This document shows, piece by piece, positions 8,605-17,113 of a stretch of DNA of 64,000 nucleotides. Below the pieces are notes generated by a model. It had not been told where the DNA came from and ran no database searches. It saw only the letters and a list, made by a program, of their open reading frames with translations. Where the stretch lies: NCBI GenBank assembly GCA_964451255.1, contig CAYVHL010000002.1:124001-188000 (forward strand), read 5' to 3'. Origin of the DNA: JAHBTB01 sp964451255 (GTDB lineage Bacteria > Armatimonadota > Fimbriimonadia > Fimbriimonadales > Fimbriimonadaceae). The stretch's first letter is position 1, and every line of letters begins with the position of its first letter. The position numbers were made by a program, and so were the translations under genes.

Positions 8605-10428
8605 ATGGTGCCTGTCCTTGTCGCGACATTGTCTCTCGTATCCTCCGGGGCACTGCCAGCTTTGCTTCCAAAGGGCAAGGACATGGTCGACAACCATGGG
8701 CACAAGGTGGTGCTCAAAGGATGCAATTTGGGCAACTGGTTCGTGATTGAACCTTGGATCATGAACTTGGATGCTGGTCCAAACGAAGTTCCGGACCAAT
8801 TCACCCTCGAATCCATCCTGACACAGCGTTTTGGCAAGAGCGAGAAGGACCGGTTGATGGAGGTTCACCGCTCCAATTGGATCACGGCCAAGGATTTTGG
8901 TGTCATCCGGTCTTTTGGTTTCAATCTGGTTCGATTGCCCCTGAACTACAGGCAGTTCGAGGACGACGACAACCCAGGACACCTCCGCGCCGATGCGTGG
9001 AAATGGGTGGACCGAGCTGTAGATTGGGCCGAGCAGAACGGGATTTACACGATCTTGGATATGCACGGCGCCCAGGGCGGTCAGACTGAGAACGACCATA
9101 CCGGCCGTGTCGGGCAGAACAAGCTCTGGAGCGACCCGAAAAACCAGGAGCGGCTCGCCTGGTTGTGGGGCGAAATCGCCAAACGGTACCGTCACCGGTC
9201 GGCGGTCGTGGCGTACGACGTCTTCAATGAGCCCTGGGGCGGAAGTAAGGCAGACCAGGTGAAGGTGTGGACGAGGTGCTACGAAGCGATCCGCAAGCAA
9301 GACCCGGAGAAGCTGACCATTGCGATCGGGCATTGGGACAACTTCGACCATTACGGGGACCCGAAGGCGCACGGCTGGCACAACGTCGGGTTCGAGATGC
9401 ACTACTACCCGGGCCTGTTCGGCAACGGCGCTCCAAACCTGATGAGCCAGGCCAGGCACATCGCCAACCTGCCCGCCGTGGCGGCGAAGATCGACAAACT
9501 GGCCGTGCCGTTCCTCGTCGGCGAAATGAACGTGGTTTTCGACTCATCGGGCGGCGCGGACATGATGCGCCGTTACTACGACCTCCACGCCGGGTACGGC
9601 TGGATGACCACGATGTGGACGTACAAGGTGATGTCGGCGGATGGTGGGTTCGGTGACGCCAGCTGGGGCATGGTGACGAACACCTGGCCCAACCGGCCGG
9701 TGGACGTCCATACCGCGTCCGCCGTGCAGATCGCGACTTATTTCAAGAGCCTGAGCCACGGCTTCGTGGCTTGGAACAGGCTCCGGGACGCGCTGACCGC
9801 CAAACATGTCGATCAGCCGCCGCTGCCGGATGTGCCGAAGCCGCGGACGGTCGCGCCGGCGGACGACACCCTTCCGGGTTGGTCGTCCACTGACATTGGC
9901 GGAGCGTTGAAGGGCGGTCTGGTGACGGGCGCCGACGGACGCTTCGACCTTTACGGTGGCGGCAACGACATCTGGGGAGCCCAAGACGACTTCCGGTTTC
10001 TGCATCGTAATGTAGACGGCGATTTCGACTTAGAGGCCCTCTGCGACGACGTTGAAGATGTCGACGACTACACAAAGGGCGGCCTTATGTTGCGGTCGGA
10101 TATGGATCCCGGGTCGCCGATGGTGATGGTGACCACCTTTCCGAGTGGGGAGGTTCAGATGGTCGTCCGCCAGGCTCCTGGTGGCCAAGCGGAGGCGGTC
10201 GGCACTTCACATGTGAAGTTCCCAGGAGCCAAGTTCCGACTGCAGCGATCAGGCGACCACGTGACCGCCTGGGTGGGGATCGGAACCAGCTTGTCCAAGG
10301 TCGGCTCTGTCGATTGGAAGGTAGGAGGCAAGGCGGAGGTCGGAATGATCGCATTGAGCCACGCGAGCGGACGGCTGGCGAGAATCTCCTACCGTGGACT
10401 TGCGTTCCGCTCCGACAGAAAGGGTTAG
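8605..10428 (+). CDS. Secreted glycoside hydrolase family 5 enzyme with C-terminal LamG/DUF1349-like domain
   Basis: The 607-residue exported protein has a short signal peptide (about 1-20), then a GH5 (clan A) TIM barrel. The acid/base is Glu209 in DVFNEPWGG and the nucleophile is Glu307 in FLVGEMNVVF; the retaining mechanism is established for the family. It resembles exo-1,3-glucanase/cellulase branches (GCNLGNWFVIEPW near the N-terminus). From about residue 430 a second domain (FRFLHRNVDGDFDLEA, GLMLRSDMDPGSP) resembles concanavalin-like DUF1349/LamG modules that help bind polysaccharide. Exact substrate is not readable from sequence. It is followed by a divergently unrelated-looking but same-strand LacI gene, and both carry the same 18-bp operator, so sugar-responsive repression is likely. 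Confidence 0.85.
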   Translation: MVPVLVATLSLVSSGALPALLPKGKDMVDNHGHKVVLKGCNLGNWFVIEPWIMNLDAGPNEVPDQFTLESILTQRFGKSEKDRLMEVHRSNWITAKDFGVIRSFGFNLVRLPLNYRQFEDDDNPGHLRADAWKWVDRAVDWAEQNGIYTILDMHGAQGGQTENDHTGRVGQNKLWSDPKNQERLAWLWGEIAKRYRHRSAVVAYDVFNEPWGGSKADQVKVWTRCYEAIRKQDPEKLTIAIGHWDNFDHYGDPKAHGWHNVGFEMHYYPGLFGNGAPNLMSQARHIANLPAVAAKIDKLAVPFLVGEMNVVFDSSGGADMMRRYYDLHAGYGWMTTMWTYKVMSADGGFGDASWGMVTNTWPNRPVDVHTASAVQIATYFKSLSHGFVAWNRLRDALTAKHVDQPPLPDVPKPRTVAPADDTLPGWSSTDIGGALKGGLVTGADGRFDLYGGGNDIWGAQDDFRFLHRNVDGDFDLEALCDDVEDVDDYTKGGLMLRSDMDPGSPMVMVTTFPSGEVQMVVRQAPGGQAEAVGTSHVKFPGAKFRLQRSGDHVTAWVGIGTSLSKVGSVDWKVGGKAEVGMIALSHASGRLARISYRGLAFRSDRKG

Positions 10429-10467
10429 GTGAGATGAACGTCGAAAGCGTACGAACGCGATGTATAT

Positions 10468-10485
10468 TGATGTAAGGATAAATCA
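10468..10485 (+). promoter_or_regulatory. LacI-type operator 1b upstream of lacI-family gene
   Basis: This is an exact 18-bp inverted copy of the site at 8578-8595. It starts at the end of a -10-like TATATT (10463-10468) and so covers the probable transcription start of the LacI gene, consistent with autoregulation. The two copies flank the GH5 gene about 1.9 kb apart, which would permit looping. Confidence 0.6.
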
Positions 10486-10509
10486 GATCTAAGTAGAACA
10501 CTTGGATGA

Positions 10510-11586
10510 GTGACCAGCGACATGAACCCTCCTCAACCGGCAAGAGGCAAGCGGTCGGGCTCGACCCTCCGGCAGGTCGCTGAAGAAGCGGGGGTCTCCA
10601 TTTCGTCGGTGTCCAAAGTCTTGAACGGCCGGGGCAAGAACGTCCGGGTCGGCGCAGAGACGGCTCAGTTGATCCGAGAGGTCGCCCAGCGCCTCGACTA
10701 CGTCCCCAACGTCCTTGCCCAGTCTTTGCGCATGGCCCAGACTCGGACCGTCGGGCTTGTCTTTGAAAACTTCGGCTCCATCGCGGACGGACCCGAGTTC
10801 TACATCCACCTACTGGACGGCGTCGCAAGCGAATTGTTCAAACGCCATTACCGCCTGATGATCTTGCCCGAGATTGACCGGAACAACCCCTTGCAATCGG
10901 TCGGAGACGGGCGGATGGACGGGGTGATCTGGTGCAAGATGCCGCCCGAACGGACTTGCGTCGATCGGCTCCGCAACAGCGGCCTGCCATTTGTCGTCTT
11001 GCACTCCCCGCCGCCGGAGGCGCCGTCGGACACCGTCTTTATCTCATGCGACAACGTTGGAGGCGCCCGATTGGCCGCCGACCACCTGGTGGGGCTGGGC
11101 CATCGACGGATGCTCTTCGTCCTGGAACGGAAGGAGGAGACGACACCCGACGCCCAGGCGCGGCTCAGTGGGTTCTTGGAGGCATGCACCAGCCATGGCA
11201 TCGAGGTCCGTGACGAGGACGTCGTCATTTGGAGCCGAGACGCCGACGAGTTCGCCCACTGGCACAGCAAGCGAGGCGACCAGACCGCCGTCTTCGCCTG
11301 GAACGAACGCGTCGCGTCGGCGGTGGTCCACCGGGCCAAGGAGTGCGGGCTCTCTGTCCCTCGCGACCTGAGCGTCGTCGGGTTTGACAGCACGCCGTTC
11401 TGCGAGCTGACGACGCCCCGCTTGACTGCGGTACGCCAACCGATCCGCCTCATGGCCGGGCAAGCCGCCCTGACACTCCTTGACATGATCGATGGGCGTC
11501 GGCCCAGCCAGCTCGACCAAGTGTTCGCCTGCACACTTGACGTCCGCGAATCGACCGGTCCCGCGAATTCTCCAAGTTCCAATTGA
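10510..11586 (+). CDS. LacI-family transcriptional regulator (GH5-linked)
   Basis: The 358-residue protein has an N-terminal helix-turn-helix (about 17-40: TLRQVAEEAGVSISSVSKVL), a hinge, and a periplasmic-binding-protein-like effector domain (about 75-350) ending in SVVGFDSTPFCELTTPRLT, a conserved LacI/GalR stretch. Such proteins repress sugar-utilisation genes and release DNA when they bind a saccharide. It follows the GH5 gene by about 80 nt, and identical inverted operators precede both genes. ATG 10522 (MNPPQPARGKRSG) is an equally good start. The effector is unknown, probably an oligosaccharide released by the GH5 enzyme. Confidence 0.9.
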   Translation: MTSDMNPPQPARGKRSGSTLRQVAEEAGVSISSVSKVLNGRGKNVRVGAETAQLIREVAQRLDYVPNVLAQSLRMAQTRTVGLVFENFGSIADGPEFYIHLLDGVASELFKRHYRLMILPEIDRNNPLQSVGDGRMDGVIWCKMPPERTCVDRLRNSGLPFVVLHSPPPEAPSDTVFISCDNVGGARLAADHLVGLGHRRMLFVLERKEETTPDAQARLSGFLEACTSHGIEVRDEDVVIWSRDADEFAHWHSKRGDQTAVFAWNERVASAVVHRAKECGLSVPRDLSVVGFDSTPFCELTTPRLTAVRQPIRLMAGQAALTLLDMIDGRRPSQLDQVFACTLDVRESTGPANSPSSN

Positions 11587-11633
11587 GACCGTCCGAGGCA
11601 ACTGACGGCGGACTCGGCCAAAATAGACACCTT

Positions 11634-11710
11634 CGGGGCGTAGCTCAGCTTGGTAGAGCGCGTGCTTTGGGAGCATGAGGCCGCAGGTTCAAGTCCTGTC
11701 GCCCCGACCA
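11634..11710 (+). tRNA. tRNA-Pro (UGG anticodon)
   Basis: This 77-nt cloverleaf has an acceptor stem CGGGGCG/CGCCCCG and an encoded 3' CCA. The D-arm is around AGCTCAGCTTGGTAGAGC. The anticodon stem CGTGC/GCATG holds loop TTTGGGA, so the anticodon is TGG. The T-arm has GTTCAAGTC. The gene stands alone between a LacI gene and a convergent unknown gene. Confidence 0.97.
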
Positions 11711-11741
11711 TCCTTCGCCGAGAAAACCTGGCTACTCGGGT

Positions 11742-12716
11742 TCAGAAGAAGTCTATCTTCGGCATCACCAGGGTCACCGTCTTCAATCCGCCGGTTTCAG
11801 TCGGAACGGTGATCAGCATCACTAGCACCGGGTCGATGCGCGTGAGCGCCGCCGCGGTCACAAACCCCCGGGCCTGATTCGGGTCGGCGAAGCCAAGACG
11901 CCGGTAATCGTTGCAAAAAGCGTTGGACAGATAGGATTGCGCGCCCTCGGACATGGCCGACAACGTAGATGCCTGCGTGTCGATTCGATCCTCTGAATCC
12001 AGGCTGGAGAGGGCCTGATACGCCGCCTTCTCCGACATGGCCACGTCGTCGACCAGACGGGCGATATAGTGTTCCATCATCTCGGCGGCCTGCCGGATCA
12101 ACACGGCCTGTTCACGCGGGCCCATATCCGACGCGACAACGCTCATCGACGCCTGTTGCCCTTCGGTCTTCGCCTGTACAGGTTCCCATGCCTGCCTTGG
12201 CGGGGCGGCGCCCTCAATGAGGTCACCGGCCTGGGGCATGCTCGATGTCGCGGGAAAGAACTCGATATTCCTTTCACCGACCTTCATGGTGATCTTATAG
12301 TCGGGGATCACGACGAGGCGGCAGTTGTCCAGGGCACTGCCGGTGACCCCGTCGGCAACAAGGAGGGAGGCGATCCTCTCCTTGAGGGCCGTCCAAGACT
12401 TTTCGCCGAGCGCAGCGCGATCCAGCAGGCCTCGTCGGGAGCCTGCGGTCTGGGTGATTTGGTCATAGACCGCCCTTTGCGCCAGCAGGTCGCGTTCGCC
12501 CAACATCCCCGATTGGAAGCAATAGGCGTTCCCTCCGACAAACTCGAGTCGGAACCCGGTCTCACGGGCGAGTCGGCGCAGGTCATCTGTGTCCGTGGGC
12601 CCGCTAATGCGCTGTAGGATCGGCGCGGGCCTCTTGGCGTCCCAAGCTATCACCACCGCTCTGGGAGCGGTGTATGCGGCCGACAGCACGGCGACAGTGA
12701 CTGCTACTCCAAACAT
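11742..12716 (-). CDS. Exported protein of unknown function
   Basis: The 324-residue protein has a likely signal peptide or N-terminal anchor (about residues 1-25, MFGVAVTVAVLSAAYTA). The rest is soluble with mixed alpha/beta character; a helical stretch at about 195-260 (EQAVLIRQAAEMMEHYIARL) could form a coiled coil. Two cysteines are visible in the mature part (around 66 and 133). No known motif is recognised. It is transcribed alone, converging on tRNA-Pro with 31 nt between. Base composition matches the neighbours, so the frame looks like a genuine gene. The 157 nt upstream (12717-12873) must hold its promoter and that of the divergent carboxylase gene. Confidence 0.6.
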   Translation of the reverse strand: MFGVAVTVAVLSAAYTAPRAVVIAWDAKRPAPILQRISGPTDTDDLRRLARETGFRLEFVGGNAYCFQSGMLGERDLLAQRAVYDQITQTAGSRRGLLDRAALGEKSWTALKERIASLLVADGVTGSALDNCRLVVIPDYKITMKVGERNIEFFPATSSMPQAGDLIEGAAPPRQAWEPVQAKTEGQQASMSVVASDMGPREQAVLIRQAAEMMEHYIARLVDDVAMSEKAAYQALSSLDSEDRIDTQASTLSAMSEGAQSYLSNAFCNDYRRLGFADPNQARGFVTAAALTRIDPVLVMLITVPTETGGLKTVTLVMPKIDFF

Positions 12717-12873
12717 CGAATCAACCCAGTGGCGAGGCGGATCGCCGACCGCCTGCTTCTACACCTATTTACTCTAAATGCGTCACCGAAGGTGGCATGA
12801 ATTTCAGAAACTTGTGTCCTTGCCAGGAGCCTCCCGTAAAACTGTAGGCTCCACCGGTAACATCACGTCGCAT

Positions 12874-14514
12874 ATGGACGTCTTGGCGACCCGAGTCCGG
12901 CTTGACGACGACGAACACTTGGCCAACCGGAAAGCCATGGACGACCAGATGGCGCAGTTCCGTGCCCACCTGCAGAGTGTCAGCGAGGGCGGAGGGGCAG
13001 GGGCCGTCGCTAAGCACAGGTCGCGCGGCAAAATGCTGGCGCGAGAGCGTATCGAGGCGCTGTCGGATCTTGGCGCGCCTTTCTTGGAATTCAGCAGCCT
13101 GGCCGCCATAGGCATGTACAAAGACGGTGCACCGGCTGCAGGAATCGTGACCGGCATCGCCCGGGTGCAGGGTCGCCTGGTGGTGGTCGTCGCGAACGAC
13201 GCGACGGTCAAGGGCGGCACCTATTTTCCGATCACGGTCAAGAAGCACCTCAGGGCACAGGAGATCGCGCTAGAGAACAACCTCCCTTGTGTCTATCTTG
13301 TCGATTCGGGAGGGGCGTTCCTGCCGTTGCAGAGCGAGGTCTTCCCTGACCGCGACCATTTTGGGAGGATCTTTTATAACCAGGCCCGGCTCAGTGCGAA
13401 CGGCCAAGCCCAGATCGCGGCGGTCATGGGCTCGTGCACCGCGGGTGGCGCCTACGTGCCCGCGATGAGCGACGAGACCGTCATCGTCAAGGGGAACGGG
13501 ACGATTTTTCTTGGCGGCCCGCCGCTGGTTAAGGCGGCGACCGGCGAGGACGTGAACGCCGAGGACCTGGGTGGCGCGGACGTACACACGCGGGTGAGCG
13601 GGGTAGCCGACCACTTCGCCGAAGACGACTCCCACGCAATCGAAATCGTCAGGTCTGCGATTGATAACTTGCCTAGGGTCGAAGAGGGCATGGGTTGGGG
13701 TCAACCCCCCGCCGAGCCGGAGGACCCCGCCTATCCCGCCACCGACCTGTACTCCCTGGTGCCATCGGACAGCAAGACACCGATGGCGATGCGGGAGGTC
13801 TTGGCCCGCCTTTTGGACGGGTCGAAGATGCATGAGTTCAAGCCCCGTTTTGGATCCACGCTCATCTGCGGTTTTGCCCGGATCTACGGCCACCAGGTCG
13901 GTGTGCTAGCCAACGACGGGATACTTTTCAGCGAATCGGCCCAAAAGGGCGCGCACTTCATCGAACTATGTTGCCAGAGGCGGGTTCCGTTGGTGTTCAT
14001 TCAGAACATCGTCGGTTTTATGGTGGGCAGGAAGTACGAGAACGAAGGCATCGCCAAGCACGGGGCCAAGCTGGTGACGGCCGTTTCGACGGCCAACGTC
14101 CCGAAATTCACGGTTGTCGTCGGCGGGTCGTTCGGAGCGGGCAACTACGGGATGTGCGGCAGGGCCTACCAGCCCAGGCAGATGTGGATGTGGCCGAACG
14201 CACGCATCTCGGTCATGGGGGGCGAGCAGGCCGCCAACGTGCTTCTCAGCGTCAAGCTCGACCAACTGCGTGCGGAGCGTGGGGACCCGGGCCTGAGCGA
14301 CGACGAGGTCATGCCTGCCGACGAGAGGGAAGAGTTCAAGCGGCCGACCTTGGCCAAGTACGAGGCCGAGTCGTCTTGTTATTACGCGACGGCCCGGTTG
14401 TGGGACGATGGCGTGATCGACCCTGTCGACACCCGCCGGGTGCTCGGACTCGGTTTGGAGGCGGCGCGCAACGCCCCGATCGGTCCCCCTGCCTCTCCCG
14501 TGTACCGCATGTGA
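12874..14514 (+). CDS. Acyl-CoA carboxylase carboxyltransferase (beta) subunit, methylcrotonyl-CoA carboxylase-like
   Basis: Biotin-dependent carboxyltransferases move CO2 from carboxybiotin to an acyl-CoA. This 546-residue protein has both crotonase-like halves. The first has GGGAGAVAKHRSRGKMLARERIEA split over residues about 40-65 and the oxyanion-hole motif GSCTAGGAYVPAMSDE. The second has GGSFGAGNYGMCGRAY. The stretch IFLGGPPLVKAATGE with EDLGGADVH is characteristic of methylcrotonyl-CoA carboxylase beta (leucine breakdown) rather than AccD, and propionyl-CoA carboxylase is a close alternative. ATG 12874 gives the family-typical start; an upstream in-frame ATG at 12778 would add 32 unconserved residues. 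No biotin carboxylase/BCCP subunit or other leucine-catabolic gene is adjacent. Confidence 0.87.
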   Translation: MDVLATRVRLDDDEHLANRKAMDDQMAQFRAHLQSVSEGGGAGAVAKHRSRGKMLARERIEALSDLGAPFLEFSSLAAIGMYKDGAPAAGIVTGIARVQGRLVVVVANDATVKGGTYFPITVKKHLRAQEIALENNLPCVYLVDSGGAFLPLQSEVFPDRDHFGRIFYNQARLSANGQAQIAAVMGSCTAGGAYVPAMSDETVIVKGNGTIFLGGPPLVKAATGEDVNAEDLGGADVHTRVSGVADHFAEDDSHAIEIVRSAIDNLPRVEEGMGWGQPPAEPEDPAYPATDLYSLVPSDSKTPMAMREVLARLLDGSKMHEFKPRFGSTLICGFARIYGHQVGVLANDGILFSESAQKGAHFIELCCQRRVPLVFIQNIVGFMVGRKYENEGIAKHGAKLVTAVSTANVPKFTVVVGGSFGAGNYGMCGRAYQPRQMWMWPNARISVMGGEQAANVLLSVKLDQLRAERGDPGLSDDEVMPADEREEFKRPTLAKYEAESSCYYATARLWDDGVIDPVDTRRVLGLGLEAARNAPIGPPASPVYRM

Positions 14515-14630
14515 CGTTGAGGCGGGTGCCTAGTCGGAACGGACAGGTGGAAACTGTTTTCGTCTAATCCTGGTGGCCTTACCGTCCATAGTTATAATAG
14601 TGCCTGCGAATGATAATGAACGCGCATCTA

Positions 14631-14646
14631 GAGGTGGACGACCATA
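14631..14646 (+). promoter_or_regulatory. infC ribosome binding site and AUA start codon
   Basis: GAGGTGG (14631-14637) is followed six bases later by ATA (14644-14646) in the infC frame. An in-frame TAG at 14629 bars any earlier start. No ATG or GTG opens this frame before the conserved IF-3 N-terminus, which argues for AUA initiation. Confidence 0.6.
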
Positions 14647-15270
14647 GCGAGGTTTGACCGACGGCCCCGACGTGAGCCGCCGCCCGACATCAACGAGCGA
14701 CTCCTGCGAATCAGGGAGGTCCGCTTGGTCGGAGAAGATGGGAAGCAACTGGGGGTCCTCTCGACCCGAGACGCGTTGGACAAGGCGATTGAAGCAGGGC
14801 TTGATTTGGTTCTGGTCGCCGCCCAAGCCGAACCCCCGGTTGCCCGCATCGTCAATTTCGGCAAGTACAAGTACGAGCAAGCGAAGCAAAAGAAGGACCA
14901 TAAGCCGAAGAAGCAGGAAGTCAAGGGTATAAAGATCAGTCCGAACATCGCGGAACACGACCTGATGACCCAGGCCAAGAAAGCCAAGCAGTTCCTTGGC
15001 GAAGGGCACAAGGTCAGAGTGGTGTGCCGGTTCAGGGCCCGCGAGCTTTCACATCCGGAGCTTGGTGTCAAGAAAATGGACGCCATCTCCGCTTTTGTGG
15101 AGGAGGCGGGCAAGAGGGAGAAAGAGCCCTCCCTGACCGGACGTGAGATGGTGATGGTGATCAACCCGCGGGTCGCGGTGGTCGTCAAACCCAAAACGGA
15201 GACAAAGAAAGGAGACATCGACAACGATGCCAAAGCTGAAGACAAGCAAGACGGCGGCGAAGAGGTTTAA
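14644..15270 (+). CDS. infC: Translation initiation factor IF-3
   Basis: IF-3 binds the 30S subunit, prevents premature 50S joining and proofreads start-codon pairing. From ATA 14644 the product is 208 residues. The N-domain begins around INERLLRIREVRLVGEDG, followed by PPVARIVNFGKYKYEQ, and the C-domain has EVKGIKISPNIAEHDL and FRARELSHPELG. A start at TTG 14725 would delete the conserved INER..REVRL strand, so the AUA start is preferred. A rare start codon is the known autoregulation device for infC (AUU in E. coli). The acidic C-terminal tail (about 20 residues past the normal end) overlaps rpmI by 44 nt in another frame. It leads the classical infC-rpmI-rplT operon. Confidence 0.93.
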   Translation: MARFDRRPRREPPPDINERLLRIREVRLVGEDGKQLGVLSTRDALDKAIEAGLDLVLVAAQAEPPVARIVNFGKYKYEQAKQKKDHKPKKQEVKGIKISPNIAEHDLMTQAKKAKQFLGEGHKVRVVCRFRARELSHPELGVKKMDAISAFVEEAGKREKEPSLTGREMVMVINPRVAVVVKPKTETKKGDIDNDAKAEDKQDGGEEV

Positions 15271-15421
15271 GATCACCGGAAGCGGGAAGATCACGCGGCG
15301 CAAGTCGTACAACAACCATATGTTCTTCCACAAGTCGGCCAGCCAAAAGCGCAGGCTCGACTTGGAAGTCGAACTCAGTTCCGCTGAAACGAAGCGCGTG
15401 AAGCGCTTGCTGTGCCTTTAG
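15227..15421 (+). CDS. rpmI: Ribosomal protein bL35
   Basis: This 64-residue basic protein begins MPKLKTSKTAAKRFKITGSG, the bL35 signature, and contains the conserved HMFFHKSASQKRRLDL stretch. It is a component of the 50S subunit. It lies between infC and rplT, the usual order. Its start codon lies inside the 3' end of infC, 44 nt before the infC stop, with AAAGGAG upstream. Translation is therefore probably coupled to infC. Length is normal. Confidence 0.97.
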   Translation: MPKLKTSKTAAKRFKITGSGKITRRKSYNNHMFFHKSASQKRRLDLEVELSSAETKRVKRLLCL

Positions 15422-15512
15422 GCACAGCCCTGACCGTCGGAAATCTACCGTCACCGGCTGAGAGGCCAGGGAAGCGGTCCGACACTGACAACAAAGAGAA
15501 AAGGATACAAAC

Positions 15513-15860
15513 ATGGCACGCATAAAACGTGGCCTGATGCGCCATAAACGGCACAAGAAGGTCATTGAACAGGCCTCCGGCTATTTCAGCCGGAAAGGCA
15601 ACGTCTTTAAGAACGCCCACGAGCAGGTGATGACGGCTGGGCGCTACGCCTTCCGCGACCGCCGCGCACGCAAGCGCGACTTCCGCCGCCTATGGATCGC
15701 CCGCATCTCTGCCGGCTGCAGAGAGTGCGGCGTGAAGTACGGCGAGTTGATCCACGGTCTGACAGAGAAGGGTCACGAAGTCAACCGCAAGACTTTGAGC
15801 GAGCTCGCCATCCATGACATGGAGGCTTTTAAGGCTCTCGTCAAGTCCGTGGTTGGCTGA
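15513..15860 (+). CDS. rplT: Ribosomal protein bL20
   Basis: The 115-residue basic protein begins MARIKRGLMRHKRHKKVIEQ and has the bL20 pattern YFSRKGNVFKNAHEQVMTAG, then FRRLWIARI. It binds 23S rRNA early in 50S assembly and in several bacteria represses its own operon. It is the last gene of the infC-rpmI-rplT operon, with a 91-nt spacer after rpmI and a good AAAAGGA before the ATG. The spacer may hold a control structure, but no convincing fold was worked out. Confidence 0.97.
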   Translation: MARIKRGLMRHKRHKKVIEQASGYFSRKGNVFKNAHEQVMTAGRYAFRDRRARKRDFRRLWIARISAGCRECGVKYGELIHGLTEKGHEVNRKTLSELAIHDMEAFKALVKSVVG

Positions 15861-15883
15861 TCGGGCCGACCATTCTATAAGGT

Positions 15884-15932
15884 GCCCCTCGTGCTCGGCA
15901 TTGATGCCCTGGATGAGGGGTGTCTTCGTTTA
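15884..15932 (+). terminator. Possible terminator after rplT
   Basis: CCCCTC and GAGGGG pair around an inner hairpin GGCAT-TG-ATGCC, and TCTTCGTTT follows. The stem is short and the T-tract interrupted, so this is tentative. Confidence 0.35.
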
Positions 15933-15952
15933 GGAGGCCAGCGTCTTCAAGC

Positions 15953-17035
15953 CTAGGAGACCGGCGTGAATTCGACCTTCTGGACTTCCTTGCCCATCGC
16001 GATGACGCTGGTCCGGGCCGCAAGGGCACCGGCTATCTCCAGAAATGCCTTGGCCTGTGGCCTGTCTGGCCAGGCGACGACACTTGGCACGCCGCGGTCC
16101 GCGGCCTCGCCCACGGCTGCGTCCAAAGGCACGGACCCTAAGAACTCCGTGTTGAGCCGACGCGCAAGTTCTTCTCCTGACATCCCGGCGAAAACACGGG
16201 TCTCATTCCCACAGTCCGGGCAGACGAATGCCGCCATATTCTCGACGACTCCCAAGATGCGGGTGTTCAAGCGCTCGAAGAGGGCGGCCGCCTTGCCCGC
16301 GATGTTCGCCGCCACGTTGTGGGGCGTGGTGACCAAGACGACGCCGGTAAGGGGGGCCAATTGCGCAAGAGACATCGGCGCGTCGCCGGTGCCGGGTGGC
16401 AGGTCCACCAAGAGGTAGTCGAGATGGCCCCACATGACGTCCTCGAGCAGTTGCTTGACCGTCCCCGCGACCATCGGCCCGCGCCACAGCACTGCCTGGC
16501 CCTCTTCCAACAAGAAGCCCAGCGACATCATGCGGACGCCGTGCCGTTCGATGGGCATGATCTTGCCGTTGCGGGTAAGAGGGCGCTCATCCGGGGCGCC
16601 CATCATCATGGGGATGCTGGGGCCATAGACGTCAGCGTCCAGAAGCCCGACGGTAGCGCCGGTCTGAGCCAAGGCCACCGCGAGGTTCACGGTCACCGTG
16701 CTCTTGCCCACCCCGCCCTTTCCGCTGGCCACCGCGATGACCTGCTTCACGTCGGGTAGGAGGTCTTCAGCTTCTGCGGGCCGGGCGCGCACTTGGGCGG
16801 TCATTGTCACGTCGACCGACTCGACGCCCGGTAGGGCTAGCAAGACCGACTCGGCTTCCGCCTTGAGCAGGTCCTTCACGGGGCACGCCGGGGTCGTCAA
16901 TTCGATGGTGCAGGAGACGTCCGCCCCCTCGATTACCACGTCTTTTACAAACCCGAGGGTGACGATGTCTCGGTGGAGGTCGGGGTCTTGGACGGCTCGC
17001 AGGGCTTCGAGCACTTGTTCGGTCGTGGTGGGCAT
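15953..17035 (-). CDS. Mrp/NBP35-family iron-sulfur cluster carrier ATPase
   Basis: Mrp (ApbC) proteins hold and transfer Fe-S clusters, powered by ATP. The 360-residue protein has an N-terminal MIP18/DUF59 domain (about 1-85; LGFVKDVVIEG and TTPACPVKDLL with its conserved cysteine). A P-loop NTPase domain follows, with the deviant Walker A SGKGGVGKST, LLDADVYGPSIPMMMG, and the C-terminal CPDCG pair that binds the cluster. ATG 17035 (MPTTTEQVLEAL) gives the family-typical start; the frame is open 126 nt further, without conserved sequence. It stands alone on this strand, divergent from lgt. Confidence 0.93.
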   Translation of the reverse strand: MPTTTEQVLEALRAVQDPDLHRDIVTLGFVKDVVIEGADVSCTIELTTPACPVKDLLKAEAESVLLALPGVESVDVTMTAQVRARPAEAEDLLPDVKQVIAVASGKGGVGKSTVTVNLAVALAQTGATVGLLDADVYGPSIPMMMGAPDERPLTRNGKIMPIERHGVRMMSLGFLLEEGQAVLWRGPMVAGTVKQLLEDVMWGHLDYLLVDLPPGTGDAPMSLAQLAPLTGVVLVTTPHNVAANIAGKAAALFERLNTRILGVVENMAAFVCPDCGNETRVFAGMSGEELARRLNTEFLGSVPLDAAVGEAADRGVPSVVAWPDRPQAKAFLEIAGALAARTSVIAMGKEVQKVEFTPVS

Positions 17036-17098
17036 GAGCAGTGGCTTGTGGTCAAGGTACCAGCAAGGCCCCGGCGGGGGCGGGGCCGAAAGAGCCAG

Positions 17099-17104
17099 TA
17101 AACT
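17099..17104 (+). promoter_or_regulatory. Probable -10 element of lgt
   Basis: TAAACT ends 9 nt before the lgt ATG, the same hexamer and spacing as at dapL. No Shine-Dalgarno is seen in the 9-nt stretch. Confidence 0.35.
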
Positions 17105-17113
17105 GGCCGCCCG

